DNA of 64,000 bases from Coccinella septempunctata (taxonomy: Eukaryota > Arthropoda > Insecta > Coleoptera > Coccinellidae): the NCBI RefSeq assembly GCF_907165205.1, contig NC_058198.1, forward strand, positions 20,583,240-20,647,239. The letters run 5' to 3'. Both the position numbers and the translations under genes were made by a program. Under the pieces are notes generated by a model. That model made no database searches, was not told where the DNA came from, and saw only the letters and a list, made by a program, of their open reading frames with translations. This document shows, in pieces, positions 1-11,184 of the stretch (position 1 is its first letter; each line of letters begins with the position of its first letter).

Positions 1-752
1 CGCCAGGTCCCCCTTGAATTGGGTCTCGTAATAAAATAGGTGTTCGTTATACACAGATTGTGTTCTGCACAAAGAGCCAGCAGACGTTCTCCATTCGAAT
101 TGATGCTGTCTGTGCCGTGTTTCCCTATTATTCCCGGCCATAGTTCTGAGTCTTGACCTCTGCCCACTCTAGCGTTGAAGTCTCCAAGGAGAATTATTCG
201 TTCCCTTTTTGGGATTTTACTCAATGTAGCAACGAGTGTTTCGTAAAAAGTGTCCTTTAAGTTGTCAGAGGAGTTCAAAGTGGGTGCGTATACTGCAATG
301 ATGTTCACAAACGTGTTATTCGCTGCAGGAAAACGTAGGGTCCTTAAACGTTCTGAGATACCAACTGGATTTTCGGTAAGTTTGGCGGCCAGGTCGTTTC
401 TAATGGCAAAGCCTACGCCATGTTGTCTGATTTCGCCTTCCGGCAAGCCTTTCCAGAAAAATGTATACGGTTGTTCTACCAAGCTACCTTCGTCCGAAAA
501 GCGTGTTTCGCTTAAAGCAACTATTGCAATGGATGTTCGTTGCAGTTCCTTATCGATTAGGGCAGTACGCCTCTCTGGTCGGTCGGCCTTGGGGTTGTCT
601 AGCAAGGTTCTGACGTTCCATGCTGCAAAAGCTATGTGCTTTTCATTGGTGTTTGTTCGATGATTCACTCGCTCAGGCACCCTCCCCCGGAGATCCGAAT
701 GGGAGGGTATTTTACCTCCGGATACGAATTTTGTCCTGTTCGACTGATCCAT
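1..752 (-). CDS. RTE-type ORF, N-terminal endonuclease part (partial)
   Basis: Reading the minus strand from an ATG at 752-750 gives the same open frame as the long ORF at 61166. It covers the unstructured N-terminus and most of an apurinic/apyrimidinic-type endonuclease: the WNVRTL start, the ALSETRF glutamate motif and the GDFN motif. The endonuclease nicks target DNA during target-primed reverse transcription. No stop interrupts the frame before the window edge, so the missing C-terminal half is a matter of window limits or truncation outside it. Substitutions against the other copy are scattered. Plus-strand ORFs over this region are shadows. Confidence 0.85.
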   Translation of the reverse strand, partial: MDQSNRTKFVSGGKIPSHSDLRGRVPERVNHRTNTNEKHIAFAAWNVRTLLDNPKADRPERRTALIDKELQRTSIAIVALSETRFSDEGSLVEQPYTFFWKGLPEGEIRQHGVGFAIRNDLAAKLTENPVGISERLRTLRFPAANNTFVNIIAVYAPTLNSSDNLKDTFYETLVATLSKIPKRERIILLGDFNARVGRGQDSELWPGIIGKHGTDSINSNGERLLALCAEHNLCITNTYFITRPNSRGTW

Positions 753-1056
753 CTTTTTGTAGGAGCTGCGTTAGAAGGTGTTCAAAAGCTGCACTGGTAA
801 CGCTGTCAGTGCAACTTTGGTTGCGGCTACGACTAGATTATCTTGTGGCACAGGTAACCTGAGACGACAAGGTCTGAGACGTAACTTGAGCAACGCAGAG
901 AGCCATTTCCTGCTCAAGCCAATGTTTAGGCTACGTAATTGTGGGAAACAGAGTTATACCGCTCATGTTCGGTCGCCAGAGCCTCGTTCGTAAGAACAGG
1001 GTGCACCGCGAGTAGGTGAGGTTGGCATTTGAGAGGAGAGGCTATAAAACGCATCC
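1..1056 (-). mobile_element. RTE-type non-LTR retrotransposon, 5' fragment (inverted copy)
   Basis: This stretch is the reverse complement of 60862-61917, with paired coordinates summing to 61918 throughout, so no net insertion or deletion is seen. It holds the 5' untranslated region (753-1056) and the first quarter of the ORF. Similarity stops at about 1056, where LTR sequence begins, and the element continues off the left edge of the window. Confidence 0.9.
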
Positions 1057-2181
1057 TTCCTCCTTACACCCCACAAAGGGCACTTTACAAAATCCGTACA
1101 GAGAAAAGCTCGATATGAAAGGTTGAACAGAAACAGTTTACTTTACACACTTGAAAGGTTTTTTTCTCGGAATCAGATACAAATGACAATATTAGTGAAT
1201 TTACAGAGCAAAACAGACGGAATGAAACAGGAGATCCGATCTCAAACGTGATACGGGGTTTACGGACGCGTTCGTCAGCCAGAACCTAAGACTCACACTT
1301 AACGGACAAGTGTCAGAACTCAACAAGGTTAGGGGTTGAAATAAGACGGCACAGACCTAAGACGGCTCACCTCTAGGTGCGTTCTGCACTCCCCGGGTAT
1401 CCACACCAGCAAAGTATCGTACTAACAGTAGGGGTGAACACTGGAAAGGAAGAGCAAAATCAAGAAAGGGTAGCCACCCCACAGTGCGTTCTGTACCCCC
1501 CAAAGTATCCACGCCGGCGGGGTATCTTACTAACAGTAGGAGTGAAACTTGATTTGTGGTATAGGAAGGGTAGAAATGGAGGCTGAAGTTCCAACAATAT
1601 AAAAAAAAACGGAGTGTAATCTTACCTCTGGGTTCTAATGGCTGGAACACTCACACCGGAACGGCAATAAAAGTAAACTAAAACTTGTTCGAGAATTCCC
1701 CAAAGTAAAACGAGAAAAAAGAAAAAAAAAATAAGAAACTATCTCAATAAACCGAGAAAATAAAATTGAAAAAGAAAATTATTGGCTACTCACGGCGGAT
1801 ACAAAATCTTCACTGTATGTAAGGCAATTAATCGGAAGCGAGTGACCTGCGGGGGGACATCTGATTTTATACCCACAGGGGGGTGAGGAAACTAGTGTGC
1901 CCCGGCTGTCAAAAATCGGTAGAATTTGCGTCGATGAAGACTTATCTGTACTGGCGAACAAAAACTCGGTTGCCTTCCTATTCAGGATGTTTTATACGGT
2001 GCGACAAACGAAATATAAACGGTTCGGAATGTTTACAGTTCCGAACGATGTCGGAATCCTGAATTGGAAACTGAAAATATTCCTCTCAAAATTAATTCGA
2101 AATAAAATTACTCAAAATGAAACAAAAAGCTTATTCTCAAATGAGGGTGCATTTTTGCAAGAAAAATGCATGCTCATTACA
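1057..2181 (-). mobile_element. Diverged Gypsy LTR (family of the 41-55 kb element), truncated
   Basis: From about 1180 this aligns in order and orientation with the LTRs at 41029-42492 and 54086-55551, including the CACCCC-rich internal repeat and a terminal CATTACA at 2181 that matches CGTTACA in the other copies. Roughly the first 100 bp or more (in plus coordinates) appear missing at the junction with the RTE fragment. Internal coding sequence on the minus strand is absent, so this is a remnant rather than a complete element. ORFs of 60-103 codons here have no recognisable product. Confidence 0.75.
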
Positions 2182-2410
2182 TCCCCGCGGCTTCGACAGA
2201 AAAATTAAATCCACGATGAAATGGCAGATTTAATTTTTCAAGTTAAAATCTACCAAGTCCGGTCCTGTTTACGGTTTAACTATTAAAGGCGAAGCGATTG
2301 AGATCGGATTTACACTAAACAAGTGCACCTAATCTACTCCTTGGTAGCGCTACGATTGCGGAGTCCTTCCTTAAATGGTCAGAAATAACACGAGTGATTT
2401 ATCGAAATAA
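2182..2410 (-). mobile_element. Gypsy internal 3' tail next to its LTR
   Basis: The sequence after the LTR edge resembles 42493-42680, the 3' noncoding tail of the Gypsy element at 41-55 kb, including a purine-rich tract read on the minus strand (AGCCGCGGGGA) directly before the LTR start TGTAATG. That tract is the likely polypurine tract. No coding sequence is present. Confidence 0.6.
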
Positions 2411-2525
2411 TACTTACTTTGAGGATTCCATCCTGCACTGTTTCCATGATTTTCCGGCGTTTCTTCTGCCGATGGAAATTGAAATTGAAATCCAGAATCA
2501 CCCGGCAAAATTGGACAATTGGAGG
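2411..2525 (-). other. Conserved segment ending in a splice-donor-like site
   Basis: On the minus strand this matches 46969-47085 on the plus strand over about 105 bp. Both copies end in a 5' splice-site consensus (CTCAAAGTAAGTATT here, TTCAAAGTGAGTACC there). Its orientation relative to the adjoining LTR is opposite in the two places, so it may be an independent exon-like or transposon fragment. Confidence 0.45.
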
Positions 2526-2540
2526 TTAGGTTAGGTTAGG
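2524..2540 (+). repeat. Short TTAGG run (5' border of the R1-clade element)
   Basis: Three and a half GGTTA units stand immediately before the start of the R1-clade element. TTAGG is the canonical insect telomere unit and a target of some R1-clade elements, but the run is far too short to be a telomere. Confidence 0.7.
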
Positions 2541-2975
2541 TTTCCCGTGCGATGGTCATCACCTTGTCGTGGTGCACGGGCTTAAGTAGTTTCGAGGAAT
2601 CTTAAGACTTCTTTGTTCTTAAGGGGAGCAACGAAACCAAGAATGACCAATCCCTTCATTACCTCTCCTCCACCTTCATTCTATGTTACCTGTCCTTCCT
2701 ACTCCTATACCCCAACTGGGATGTGTGCCACGCACTGCCCAAAACATTAACAAGATGATGAATATGGACCGAAAGGAGAACGTACGAGCGGAGGAGGGAT
2801 ACCTCAGCACTGTAGGTGGAGTGTGCAGCGCAGGCACCAGCCGAACGAAATCCAGCGACTGCGTAGCCCCACAGGGATCCCGAGCTGTGAACGCTAATAT
2901 TGTTACTCGGGAAGAGCACAGAGACCAACCACGCAGGAAAAGGGGAAATAGAAATACAGGAACAAATGGGAAGAA

Positions 2976-3700
2976 ATGAAAGTTCTCGACCGGCTGAAGG
3001 TAGCAGGAAAGGAAGAATGGATAGTAGAAGCAGCCCCAGCACTCGGAACCTACCTGTTATCAGCCGGCAGATTCCTGCTGAAGAAGACCGAAGTACAAGT
3101 TACCCAGGACAGACTAGACGACACCGCTACCCCACTGACCCCAGAAACCAACACTGCCGCCCAAGAAGAACAAAGGAGTAGGCAAGTTAAGAGGAAAAGA
3201 GGGAAAGACGAGCATGAAGAAAAGGGAAGAAAAAGAAGACTCAGTTAAGTATAACCATAAAAGCCAAAAAGCAAGTAATTTTCAGGAATATCAAGAAGGA
3301 CACGAGGCCGAAATACTCAATAGAGGAAGGCATCAAGAACAACAAAGAAATAGCAACCAGATTCCGGACAGAATGGAAGCAATGAAGCTTATCAAGCGAA
3401 ACACGGAGGGAGGAGAAGAAGAATGGATAGTGGAAGTACCACCGATACTTGCAACATACCTCACAGAGATGGGAAAATTCTTCCTTAGAAAGACCGAAAT
3501 ACAGGTCCTCCCGGTAAGGAAATCCAAGATTGTTTTAGGTGCAGCGAGATAGGCCACATCCAAGCAACGTGCGGGAAGGACATGAAATGTAAGAGATGTG
3601 GAGGAAGGCACAACAGAGATGACTGTAAGAAGAGACCGAACTGCCCCAACTGCTACGCAGAAGGAATAAGACCACGAAGCCGATAACGACAAATGCCCTG
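2976..3700 (+). pseudogene. R1-clade ORF1 (gag-like, CCHC), frameshifted
   Basis: ORF1 proteins of this clade bind element RNA and form the ribonucleoprotein. Open pieces lie at 2976-3248 and 3214-3552, followed in another frame by three zinc knuckles at about 3531-3657: CFRCSEIGHIQATC, CKRCGGRHNRDDC and a CPNCY start. Upstream, the EEWIVE..P.L.TYL...G.F.L.KTE.QV block appears twice (about 3010-3100 and 3420-3510), suggesting an internal duplication. Frameshifts near 3240, 3525 and 3665 break the frame. The start codon cannot be fixed; an upstream ORF from 2683 may be a leader or frame-shadow. Confidence 0.65.
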
Positions 3701-3837
3701 TCTTAGTAAGGATGGAGAGGGAGAACAGGGAAAGAGAACTAGAAGAAGTGGCAGATGAAAACGAAAGCGACGGAAATGAAGAGGAAGAATCGACGAAAGC
3801 GGGAAGAACGATAACGGTCCTCCAGAATAATCTACTA

Positions 3838-4818
3838 TGATGCAAGAAAGCACACGACGTCCTGTGGGGTAAGATAACCACCCAGAACATAGATTTAGCT
3901 CTGTTGCAGGAACCAAACGAAAGAATAGCCAAACAAAAGAAAATACTGACAGATGAGCAAGCCATAAGTGCCATCGTAGCAGGGGGCGACCTGAGAAGAG
4001 GAAGAAACGGCTTCTGCTGGATCGACGTTGAAGGAATTAGGATGATCAGCTGCTACTTCTCCCCAAACGATAAGAGTAAGAAGAATCTGAAGAAATGGCT
4101 GAATGGCATGGAAGCAGCAATACAGGATGGGAGGACAGTCATCATCGCAGGAGACTTTAACGCGAAATCCGAACAATGGGGATCGGAGTACACAGACGAC
4201 AGAGGCAAGGCGGTAATGGAATGGATAGAGAGGCTCGGCCTGGTAATACACAATGTGGGAAAAAAACCGACCTTTATCAGAGGAACGCAGCGAAGCAGAA
4301 TAGATCTGACCCTATACACGGATGACTTGGCAGACAGAATTGAGAATTGGACAGTCACATGGCAGGAGACGCTCTCCGACCACGCCGACATCCGATTCAC
4401 CGTCCGTTCCAAAGACACCAAGAATAAAATGGAAAATAAAGGCAACTGGAAACTAGATGAGGCCATACTGAAGGACCTGAAAGAAAGATTCAAAGATCAC
4501 CCGAGATTGAGAACCGATGCACCAGAGCTAGAAGCAGCTCTCTTTAATAAACTGGTAAGTGAAACATGTAACGAATTTGCTTCTAGGAAAGAAAAGGGGA
4601 GCAGCAAACGACCGGCCTACTGGTGGAATGACGAAATCAAGGAACTAAGCCGAATATGTCATGTCGAAAAGAAGCTCAATAAGAAGCTACACGGAGCCAA
4701 TGATGGAGAATACGCAGAGGCCAGGAGGAACCTAAAGAATGCCATACGAACAAGCAAAAGAGGAAAATGGAAAGACCTTATCAACGATCTGGACGAATAA
4801 ATATGGAGCCAAGGATAT
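3838..4818 (+). pseudogene. R1-clade ORF2, endonuclease domain
   Basis: The frame carries an apurinic/apyrimidinic-type endonuclease: LLQEPN at the start, AGDFNAKSEQWGSE near 4150, RSRIDLTLYT near 4300 and SDHADIRF near 4380, the catalytic and binding blocks of non-LTR endonucleases. A TGA just upstream (about 3837) and a TAA at 4798-4800 interrupt the frame. Reading on past the TAA, the residues IWSQGY continue in frame across the Bel-Pao insertion site to 13898. This shows that ORF2 was one gene before the insertion. The usual role is nicking the chromosomal target. Confidence 0.75.
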
Positions 4819-5280
4819 TGTTCAAAACGCATTTTCTTTTTGTTTTATATTTGTTATTTTTTTCACAAACTTCATTTTTCATTTCATTTCAATTAATATC
4901 ACTCATGATTGACCAATCATTTTTCGTATTTTCCCCGTACCTTCAAATCTATCTTTTACGTCTTCGACGCACACATGGATCAACGCAATTGAAAACCGAC
5001 AAGTCAATTGACGTCTACGCATAAGCAAGACGTATCAATAATTTCTACACGATTTTCATCAATTTTCACGATTTTCTCCACAACCAACAAGAATTTCTAC
5101 AATTTCTACAAAGCGGAACATCAAAGCCGAGAGCCTTTTGGTTAGAATCCGACGTGCACCACTTCAACCAAGAACCACTCAAGAGAGACCAGATCAGTGC
5201 AACGGAAAAGGTAGGATTTGAAGGCTTTAAGATCGCTGAAAAATTTATATTACAGTCCACTTCAATTCAATCTTACAACA
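4819..5280 (+). repeat. Bel-Pao 5' LTR
   Basis: Begins TGTTCAAAACGC and ends TACAACA, matching 13429-13892 almost base for base over about 462 bp. The few differences include single substitutions and a 2-bp indel near 5153. Confidence 0.93.
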
Positions 5281-5282
5281 TT

Positions 5283-5300
5283 TGGTCCTTCGAGCCGGAT
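5283..5300 (+). promoter_or_regulatory. Primer-binding site, tRNA-Tyr type
   Basis: TGGTCCTTCGAGCCGGAT starts two bases after the 5' LTR. Its complement reads as the 3' end of an animal tRNA-Tyr (acceptor strand TCGAAGGA plus CCA). It is therefore the likely minus-strand primer site. Confidence 0.8.
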
Positions 5301-5492
5301 GGTCAATTTTGAGGGTTTATTCTTTGATTCAGGTAGAAATAAATTAATTTCATTAATTTCAATTTTTTTTTTCTTATCAATTCATATGCGCCTCACCTTC
5401 AATACGCTGTGTTGATTTCTAACGGGGCAAACATATTCAGAGGTTATTTCAAAATTATTTGTTCATTATTTTCATATTTCATTTATTTCATC

Positions 5493-6620
5493 ATGTCAGA
5501 TAAATTGAAAAAGTCTTTCAATCTACGTCAATCTCAATTTAATTCATTGGATGAGATTTATAGAATTGCAATACATGCAGAAACAGACATGAGTTTGTTT
5601 TCTTTATTGGAAGTATCAATGGAAGACGTGAATGATAAAGGATGATTTTTTCGGTTATCATAATATGACAATTGGAGTCGCTGACTCCGTTGAAGGAGTA
5701 ACTTTCGATGAACAGGATGTTGTTAGGAAACAGTTCAATGAAAAATTTCTGAAAATACAACAAGTTTTTCATAAATTGAGTTCAATATGTACGAAAAAAG
5801 ACGAAGAAAATGATCAGGTTTGTAATCTTCAACTGAAACAGATCGAGCTCAAAACATTTTCGGGTGATATTACGGAGTTTCCAACATGGGTTGATATGTA
5901 CGATGCCGTTGTTCACAATAATAGAAAACTCAGTGACATCGAAAAGTTCAATTATCTTTTATGTTCGTTAAAGGGTCCAGCCTATTCACTTGTTCAAACG
6001 TTGCCCATGACTTCACTCAATTATAAAATCGCATATGACACTTTGAAAGACAGATATAAGAATACTCGTCATTTAGCTGTGGCGTATTGGTCTAAAATTG
6101 AAAACAGCCCAAGCATGTCATCAGACAATTCAAATGAATTGCAAGTACTTCTAGATACTTTTGAGGAAAATAAGCGTGCATTGCTCAATTTGAAAATCGA
6201 CAATATTTGGGATTTTGTTACTATGCAAATGTTACTCAATCGATTACATATTTCTGTAGCCTCGCGATTTGAATTGTTTCATAATTCTTCAGAAATTCCT
6301 ACCTACCAAAAACTTCACGATTTTTTCTCAAAACAGTGTCATGCCTTAAACAATGTTAATTTAGGCACTTCTTCCAAGAGCCTACGGAAGAACCCACAGA
6401 TGAAAAGGCCTATCACGAGCAATTCATTCATTTCACAAACATCAGGCAACTCATTACATGTCATTTGTGTAAATCACATCATTTAGTTTATCGATGTCCT
6501 AAGTTAATTGAATTGAGTCCCCAACAACGATTCAAACTAATTCAAGGCGAAAAATTATGCATTAATTGTCTCAATAAACATTCAGTTTCTGTTTGTCAGT
6601 CAAAAACTCATGTTACTCGC
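5493..6620 (+). pseudogene. Bel-Pao gag (DUF1759-type) with zinc-finger remnant
   Basis: A plausible start MSDKLKKSFN at 5493 opens a frame that shifts near 5632-5645. The main body (5632-6486) contains LKQIELKTFSGD, FPTWVDMYDAVV and KFNYLLCSLKGPA, the hallmark of the Bel-Pao gag family. A second shift leads to a CxxC/H-rich segment (CKSHH..., CINCLNKH) near 6465-6600, the usual knuckle region. The frame is then lost where the CR1-type insertion begins. Capsid-like function is inferred from the family. Confidence 0.75.
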
Positions 6621-6629
6621 AGTTTCGCA

Positions 6630-7742
6630 GTTTCTTGCAGAAACTTGGCTCCACCCTGGAATTCCTGATGGCTGCTATTCGATTCCTGGTTATTCTCTTT
6701 ATCGTTGTGATAGTGTTACAACTCCGGGTTATGCTGGTGTGTGTATATACCTCTTGGAGTCAACATTTTCCTTTTATAGTGTATCGGAATACTCCCTCAA
6801 TACGCCTGGTATAGACAATATTTTTATCGATATAAAATCGAATAACTTATCACTCAGTGTTGGCTGCATCTATCGTCCCCGTCCGTCACCGTTCGATCAG
6901 GTAATGTTCGATCACTTGGAGAGCGTATCCCATGGGGAGAGCAATGTGCTCATAACCGGAGAATGCCACCTCCAGGCTCTCCATCTTTACCCTTCGTCGA
7001 GATGCTTAACCGAAGCAGTTTTAAACAAATCGTTGAGGAGCCAACTAGGTTCAGGGTGGGCCAGTCTCCAACTATGCCCGATCTCTTTCTCGTTACTGAT
7101 GTTGATATGGTATCTGTTCTGAATTAGCTGTCACCTGTTGCAAAGTCTGATCACGTAGTTCTTTCAACAAAGATTCAGTTGAGATCGACAAACCAGCCAC
7201 AAAGTCAGGAATCAAGGGTGAAAATAACAAATTATGATGAGGTTAATCGAATTTTGGGGGAGTGTAACTGGCGTGAGATATTCTGCAACGATGATTTGGA
7301 TGATATGTGGGGTGTCTTCAGTGCGAGGATTCAGGAGGTGATAGCGGATTGTACATGTGAGAGGGTGGTGAGACATAATCCAAGTAAACCTTGGATCAAC
7401 GATAGGATTCTGAAAATGGGTCGACTTAAACGAAAATTGTGGCAACGTTTTACACGTAGCAGATCGTCTCAAGATTTCCGGAACCATCGAGACTACTCCA
7501 ACCAACTGTCTGAAGCGATTCGAGATGCAAAGAAATCATTCGAACAAAGATTGGTGCAATCCAAAAGTAAAAAGAAATTTTTCAAATATGTACGAAGTCA
7601 TTTAAATTCATCTGTTAGTCTTCCGGTATTACGTAATGATGATGATACCTTGTTGTCCGACCATAAAATGATCGCAGAAACTTTTGCGGACACCTTTCAA
7701 AAGATGTTTTCCACCGAACCTGATACCCCATGCCTCAGATAA
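6630..7742 (+). pseudogene. CR1-type ORF2, endonuclease and linker remnant
   Basis: The frame at 6610-7122 holds a decayed endonuclease: LAETWL, then GCIYRPRPSPFD, then ITGECH where GDFN would be expected. The linker at 7179-7742 contains WREIFCNDDLDDMW and KPWINDRILKMGRLKRKLWQRF, typical of the region between endonuclease and polymerase. Stops and shifts lie between the two pieces, and the endonuclease metal-binding Asp/Asn block is not preserved. The protein would not be functional. Confidence 0.7.
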
Positions 7743-9270
7743 GCGAGCCCAGGAATCATGCTTGCATAAATAATATAAATGTAACCGAAGAACTCGTTCT
7801 TGAACACCTTAAAAGTCTTACTGAGGGAAAGGCCCCTGGACTCGATGGCATCACTACGACATTCCTGAAACGTTGTGCATCTGCGATAGCATCACCATTG
7901 ACCACGATCTACGAGCGTTCCCTATCAGCTGGTATATTGCCGAAAGCATGGACGCAGTCCTCCGTCACCCCGATTTTCAAAAAAGGCGATAAGTACAGTC
8001 CTAAAAACTACAGACCCATTAGCTTAACATCTGCTGTACTTTAGAGAGGATGATTGCATCGGAACTGGAAAAGTTTCTGTTGGACACTTCTGTGATACCG
8101 CCCGAACAGCATGGTTTTGTACCTGGCAGATCTGTTTTGACGAATCTTTTGAGTAGCTTTGGTTCGTGGACTGCAGCTTTAGATAGTAAAACTCCCGTCG
8201 ATGTAATTTACTTAGATTTCTCGTGTGCGTTTGATAGGGTACCAATCAGACGACTACTTCATAAGTTGGAACATTATGGAATCCGAGGCATGCTTTTGCG
8301 GTGGATCCATGCATTTCTTTCGAATCGCACATATTCGGTTAAAGTCGGTTCAGGGAGATCTTCCTTCAGATCTGTGAGTAGTGGAGTTCCTCAGGGTTCC
8401 GTCCTGGGGCCCCTGCTTTTTCTAGTTTATGTATGTGATCTACCTCGTTTGATATCATCTGAGAGTGCATTATATGCTGATGATGTGAAATTTTATAACT
8501 ACCCCAATACTAATCGTGATACCCTTCAGGAAGACTGTAATATCATTCAGAGGTGGACGGAAGAATGGCTGTTGCCTCTGAATTTTTCTAAGTGCCGTGT
8601 CCTGCATCTGGGTAGTAACAACCCAAAGATGATATACTATTTGGACGGAAATTCGATTGAATCTTGCACATCACATGTTGATTTGGGAGTTTCAATTGAT
8701 GCTGACTTGATGTGGAGATCGCATATAGTGCGGGTGACGAATAAAGCTAAGAAGTCTCTGTACCTCATTCAGAAATGTTTCAACCGTTGCCATTTTCAAA
8801 CATTAACATCGCTCTACAAGACGTATATACGCCCCATATTGGAATTCGCCGGTCCAGTATGGCATCCCATATTTGTTCAAGATGCAGATGTGCTGGAGCA
8901 GGTGCAACGGAGAGCAACTCGAATCCCATTCGGTATCATAAGACCTGACTACCAAACTCGGCTCGCCATGATGGGATTGGAAACTTTCTCAAGTCGCAGG
9001 ATGAGGGGAGATAAGCTGACCACGTTTAGAGCTTTGAAGGGGTTTTTCGGTGTTGACATGTCTGGTCTATTTTCATTAAACAGAGGTAATCAAAGGGGAC
9101 ACGGATACAAGCTGAGTAGGGAACGATTTTTCACCAGAAGCAGAAAGAATTTCTTGAGCAACAGGGTATTTCGGGTATGGAATATGTTGCCCCACAGTGT
9201 CGTCAACGCCCCTAGTGTCAACAGCTTCAAAAACAGATGGGACGCATGGAGCTCCGGTAGATACTTGTGA
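7730..9270 (+). pseudogene. CR1-type reverse transcriptase
   Basis: Two pieces in different frames (7730-8044 and 8050-9270) cover the polymerase. Landmarks in order are GKAPGLDGITTTFLKR, NYRPISLTS, EQHGFVPGRSVLTNLL, VIYLDFSCAFDRV, SSGVPQGSVLGPLLFLVYV, SALYADDVKFY (the catalytic YADD) and HVDLGVSID in the thumb. The 406-residue downstream piece is intact through the C-terminal VFRVWNMLPHSVVNAPSVNSF block. One frameshift near 8044 separates it from the fingers. The enzyme would copy element RNA at a nicked target. Confidence 0.88.
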
Positions 9271-9448
9271 CCAGTTAGAAGTGCGTGTTTCATTTTCAGT
9301 GGAGGACTTAGTTTTTCTTTTATATGGACAGTATTTCGTTACTTCAATTTAATCTAATTTTTTGTTTCCGAATTCACAAGCATGAGCCGTATGTAATTTT
9401 TTTTTTATTGTGAGTTACATAGGTTATCCTTAACTCTAATTGTAATGA

Positions 9449-9477
9449 TAATAATAATAATGATAATAATAATGTTT
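9449..9477 (+). repeat. ATAATAATG-type microsatellite, LINE 3' tail
   Basis: A short run of AAT/ATG units follows the 3' end of the CR1-type element, as is common for CR1- and Jockey-like tails. Confidence 0.7.
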
Positions 9478-9599
9478 CAAATGTGGTCAACTACATCATA
9501 CACTCCTACATTCAGACCCTCCTGCAGTTCAAAAAAATCCAATTGCAGGACACTCGCAAAGCGCACAACAACCTAAACCTCACTCCTCTATAAATGCTG

Positions 9600-9934
9600 G
9601 TTTTCTTTCTTTAACCTCAAGTGTTTTACTCGGAACAGCCAAGATAAATGTTTTGGATAGTTTTCACCGTTTTCAACCATGTCGATGTGTTATAGACTCG
9701 GGGAGCATGACCTCTTTCATTTCCCAACGTTTCCTTCAGAAGTTAGGTTTTCGTAGTAACGATTTGAGCATTAATCTTAACGGATTAGAATCGATGAGCA
9801 CGGCTTCAAGACTAGGTTGTGTATCACTTTCAATAACTCCTCATTTTGACACCGACACTATATTCAATATTGAAGCTATCGTTCTGAGGAAAATTTGTGA
9901 CAACCTCCCTTCTGCTCCTGTTTCATGTAGTTAA
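9600..9934 (+). pseudogene. Bel-Pao aspartic protease
   Basis: The frame reads LLGTAKINVLDSFHRFQPCRCVIDSGSMTSFIS and so on; DSGS is the active-site motif of a retroelement aspartic protease, preceded by the usual hydrophobic strand. The frame ends at a TAA at 9932-9934, and the next homologous piece (LLGADLFSKIL, 9956-10339) is in a different frame. The role in the family is cleavage of the Gag-Pol precursor. Confidence 0.75.
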
Positions 9935-9955
9935 CCGAACAGTTCAAATTTAGTA

Positions 9956-11184
9956 TTGGCTGATCCCAATTTTGCAAAACCAGGAGCTATAGACATGCTC
10001 TTAGGAGCTGATCTTTTCTCCAAAATTCTACTAAACGGACATATCCACGGATCTTGCGGGGAGCCAGATGCTGTTAATACCCATTTGGGATATGTTTTGA
10101 TGGGTAAAATTGAGTTCGCAACCTCAAGTAATTCAATTTCATCATTTTTGTGCCATTCTTCTATGGAAGACATCGCTCATGACCTCAAAAGGCTGTGGGA
10201 AGTTGACGAAATCCCAAGTCAATCTGCTATCACGGAAGATGACTTGCTGTGTGAACAGATATTTTCAGAAACATGTTATCGAAATTTCGAAGGTCGTTTT
10301 ACTGTTTACCTTCCTTTCAAACAATTTCATGTTTACTAGAATTTCCTGGAATTAAAGAAATTGCTCTTCGTCAGTTCAAGTCTCTGGAAAAGAAATTAAT
10401 ACGAGATCCTCTCCTTTATGAGCGATACTGCTCCTTCATGAAAGAGTACTTAGATCTAGGTCACATGGAACCCAGTACGCCATGTGAGGATGAGTTTCAT
10501 TACTATATTCCACATCATCCCGTTTTGCGACCCGATAGTTCCACGACTAAACTTAGGGTGGTCTTCAATGCCTCCGCTCATCTACCACATCAACCTTCAC
10601 TGAATGAAACTCTTTTGATAGGCCCTAAGCTTCAATGCGATATAGTTTCAATATTGTTGCTTTTTCGTTTACATGCAATTGTATTCACCGCAGATATTCA
10701 GATGATGTACAGACAAATTTTGGTTCACCCTAATCACTGTAACTATCAGAAAATTTTCTGGCGTTTTTCACCTGATGAGCCTATTCAGGAATATCGAGTA
10801 CTCACGGTCACCTATGGTTTGGCCTCATCCCCATATTTAGCTCTTCGTACTCTGACGAAATTAGTCGAAGTAGAAGGAAACAAATTACCTTTGGCTGCTA
10901 AGGCTGTTCAAACTCACACATATGTGGATGACGTCGTTCATGGTGCCTCTTCTCTGGAGCAAGCTCTACTATTGCAGACCGAGCTCATAGAGCTTTTACA
11001 TCTAGAGGGATTTCACTTGAGAAAATGGACCAGTAATTCTACTGAATTACTGATGCATTTACCGCCAGCTGATCTCAGCTATACACCTCTTCAGTTTGAT
11101 GATCGAACGTGCGTCAAGGTTCTGGGGTTGCAATGGGAGCCGAGGTCTGATTCCAAACCAAACGAAACATTCTTTCTCACCTAG
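9956..11184 (+). pseudogene. Bel-Pao reverse transcriptase
   Basis: Two overlapping frames (9956-10339, then 10273-11184) carry the protease-RT connection and the polymerase. Diagnostic blocks are YYIPHHPVLRPDSSTTKLRVVFNAS, FTADIQMMYRQILVHP, VTYGLASSPYLALRTL and THTYVDDVVHG with the catalytic YVDD. One frameshift lies near 10330. The order and the HHPV..STTKLRVVF block are specific to Bel-Pao. It is a broken polymerase. Confidence 0.85.

Larger units (their letters stand above)
6630..9478 (+). mobile_element. CR1/Jockey-type non-LTR element inside the Bel-Pao element
   Basis: It starts 5'-truncated within the endonuclease (LAETWL near 6630) and ends in a T-rich stretch plus an ATAATAATG microsatellite tail (about 9449-9477). 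Bel-Pao sequence is gag on the left and protease on the right, so this is an insertion between them. I could not identify a clean target duplication, so the left edge is approximate. Confidence 0.8.

Noticed and set aside
250..663. 137-codon plus-strand ORF, repeated on the minus strand at 61255-61668
   Set aside because: It is the antisense of the RTE-type endonuclease frame; the real coding strand shows all endonuclease motifs.
2524..2540. Telomere end
   Set aside because: Only three units, flanked by transposon sequence on both sides; the same short run recurs at 16948.
3333..3974. 213-codon minus-strand ORF
   Set aside because: Antisense to the R1-type ORF1 knuckles and ORF2 start; serine/leucine-rich composition is what the reverse of AG-rich codons gives.
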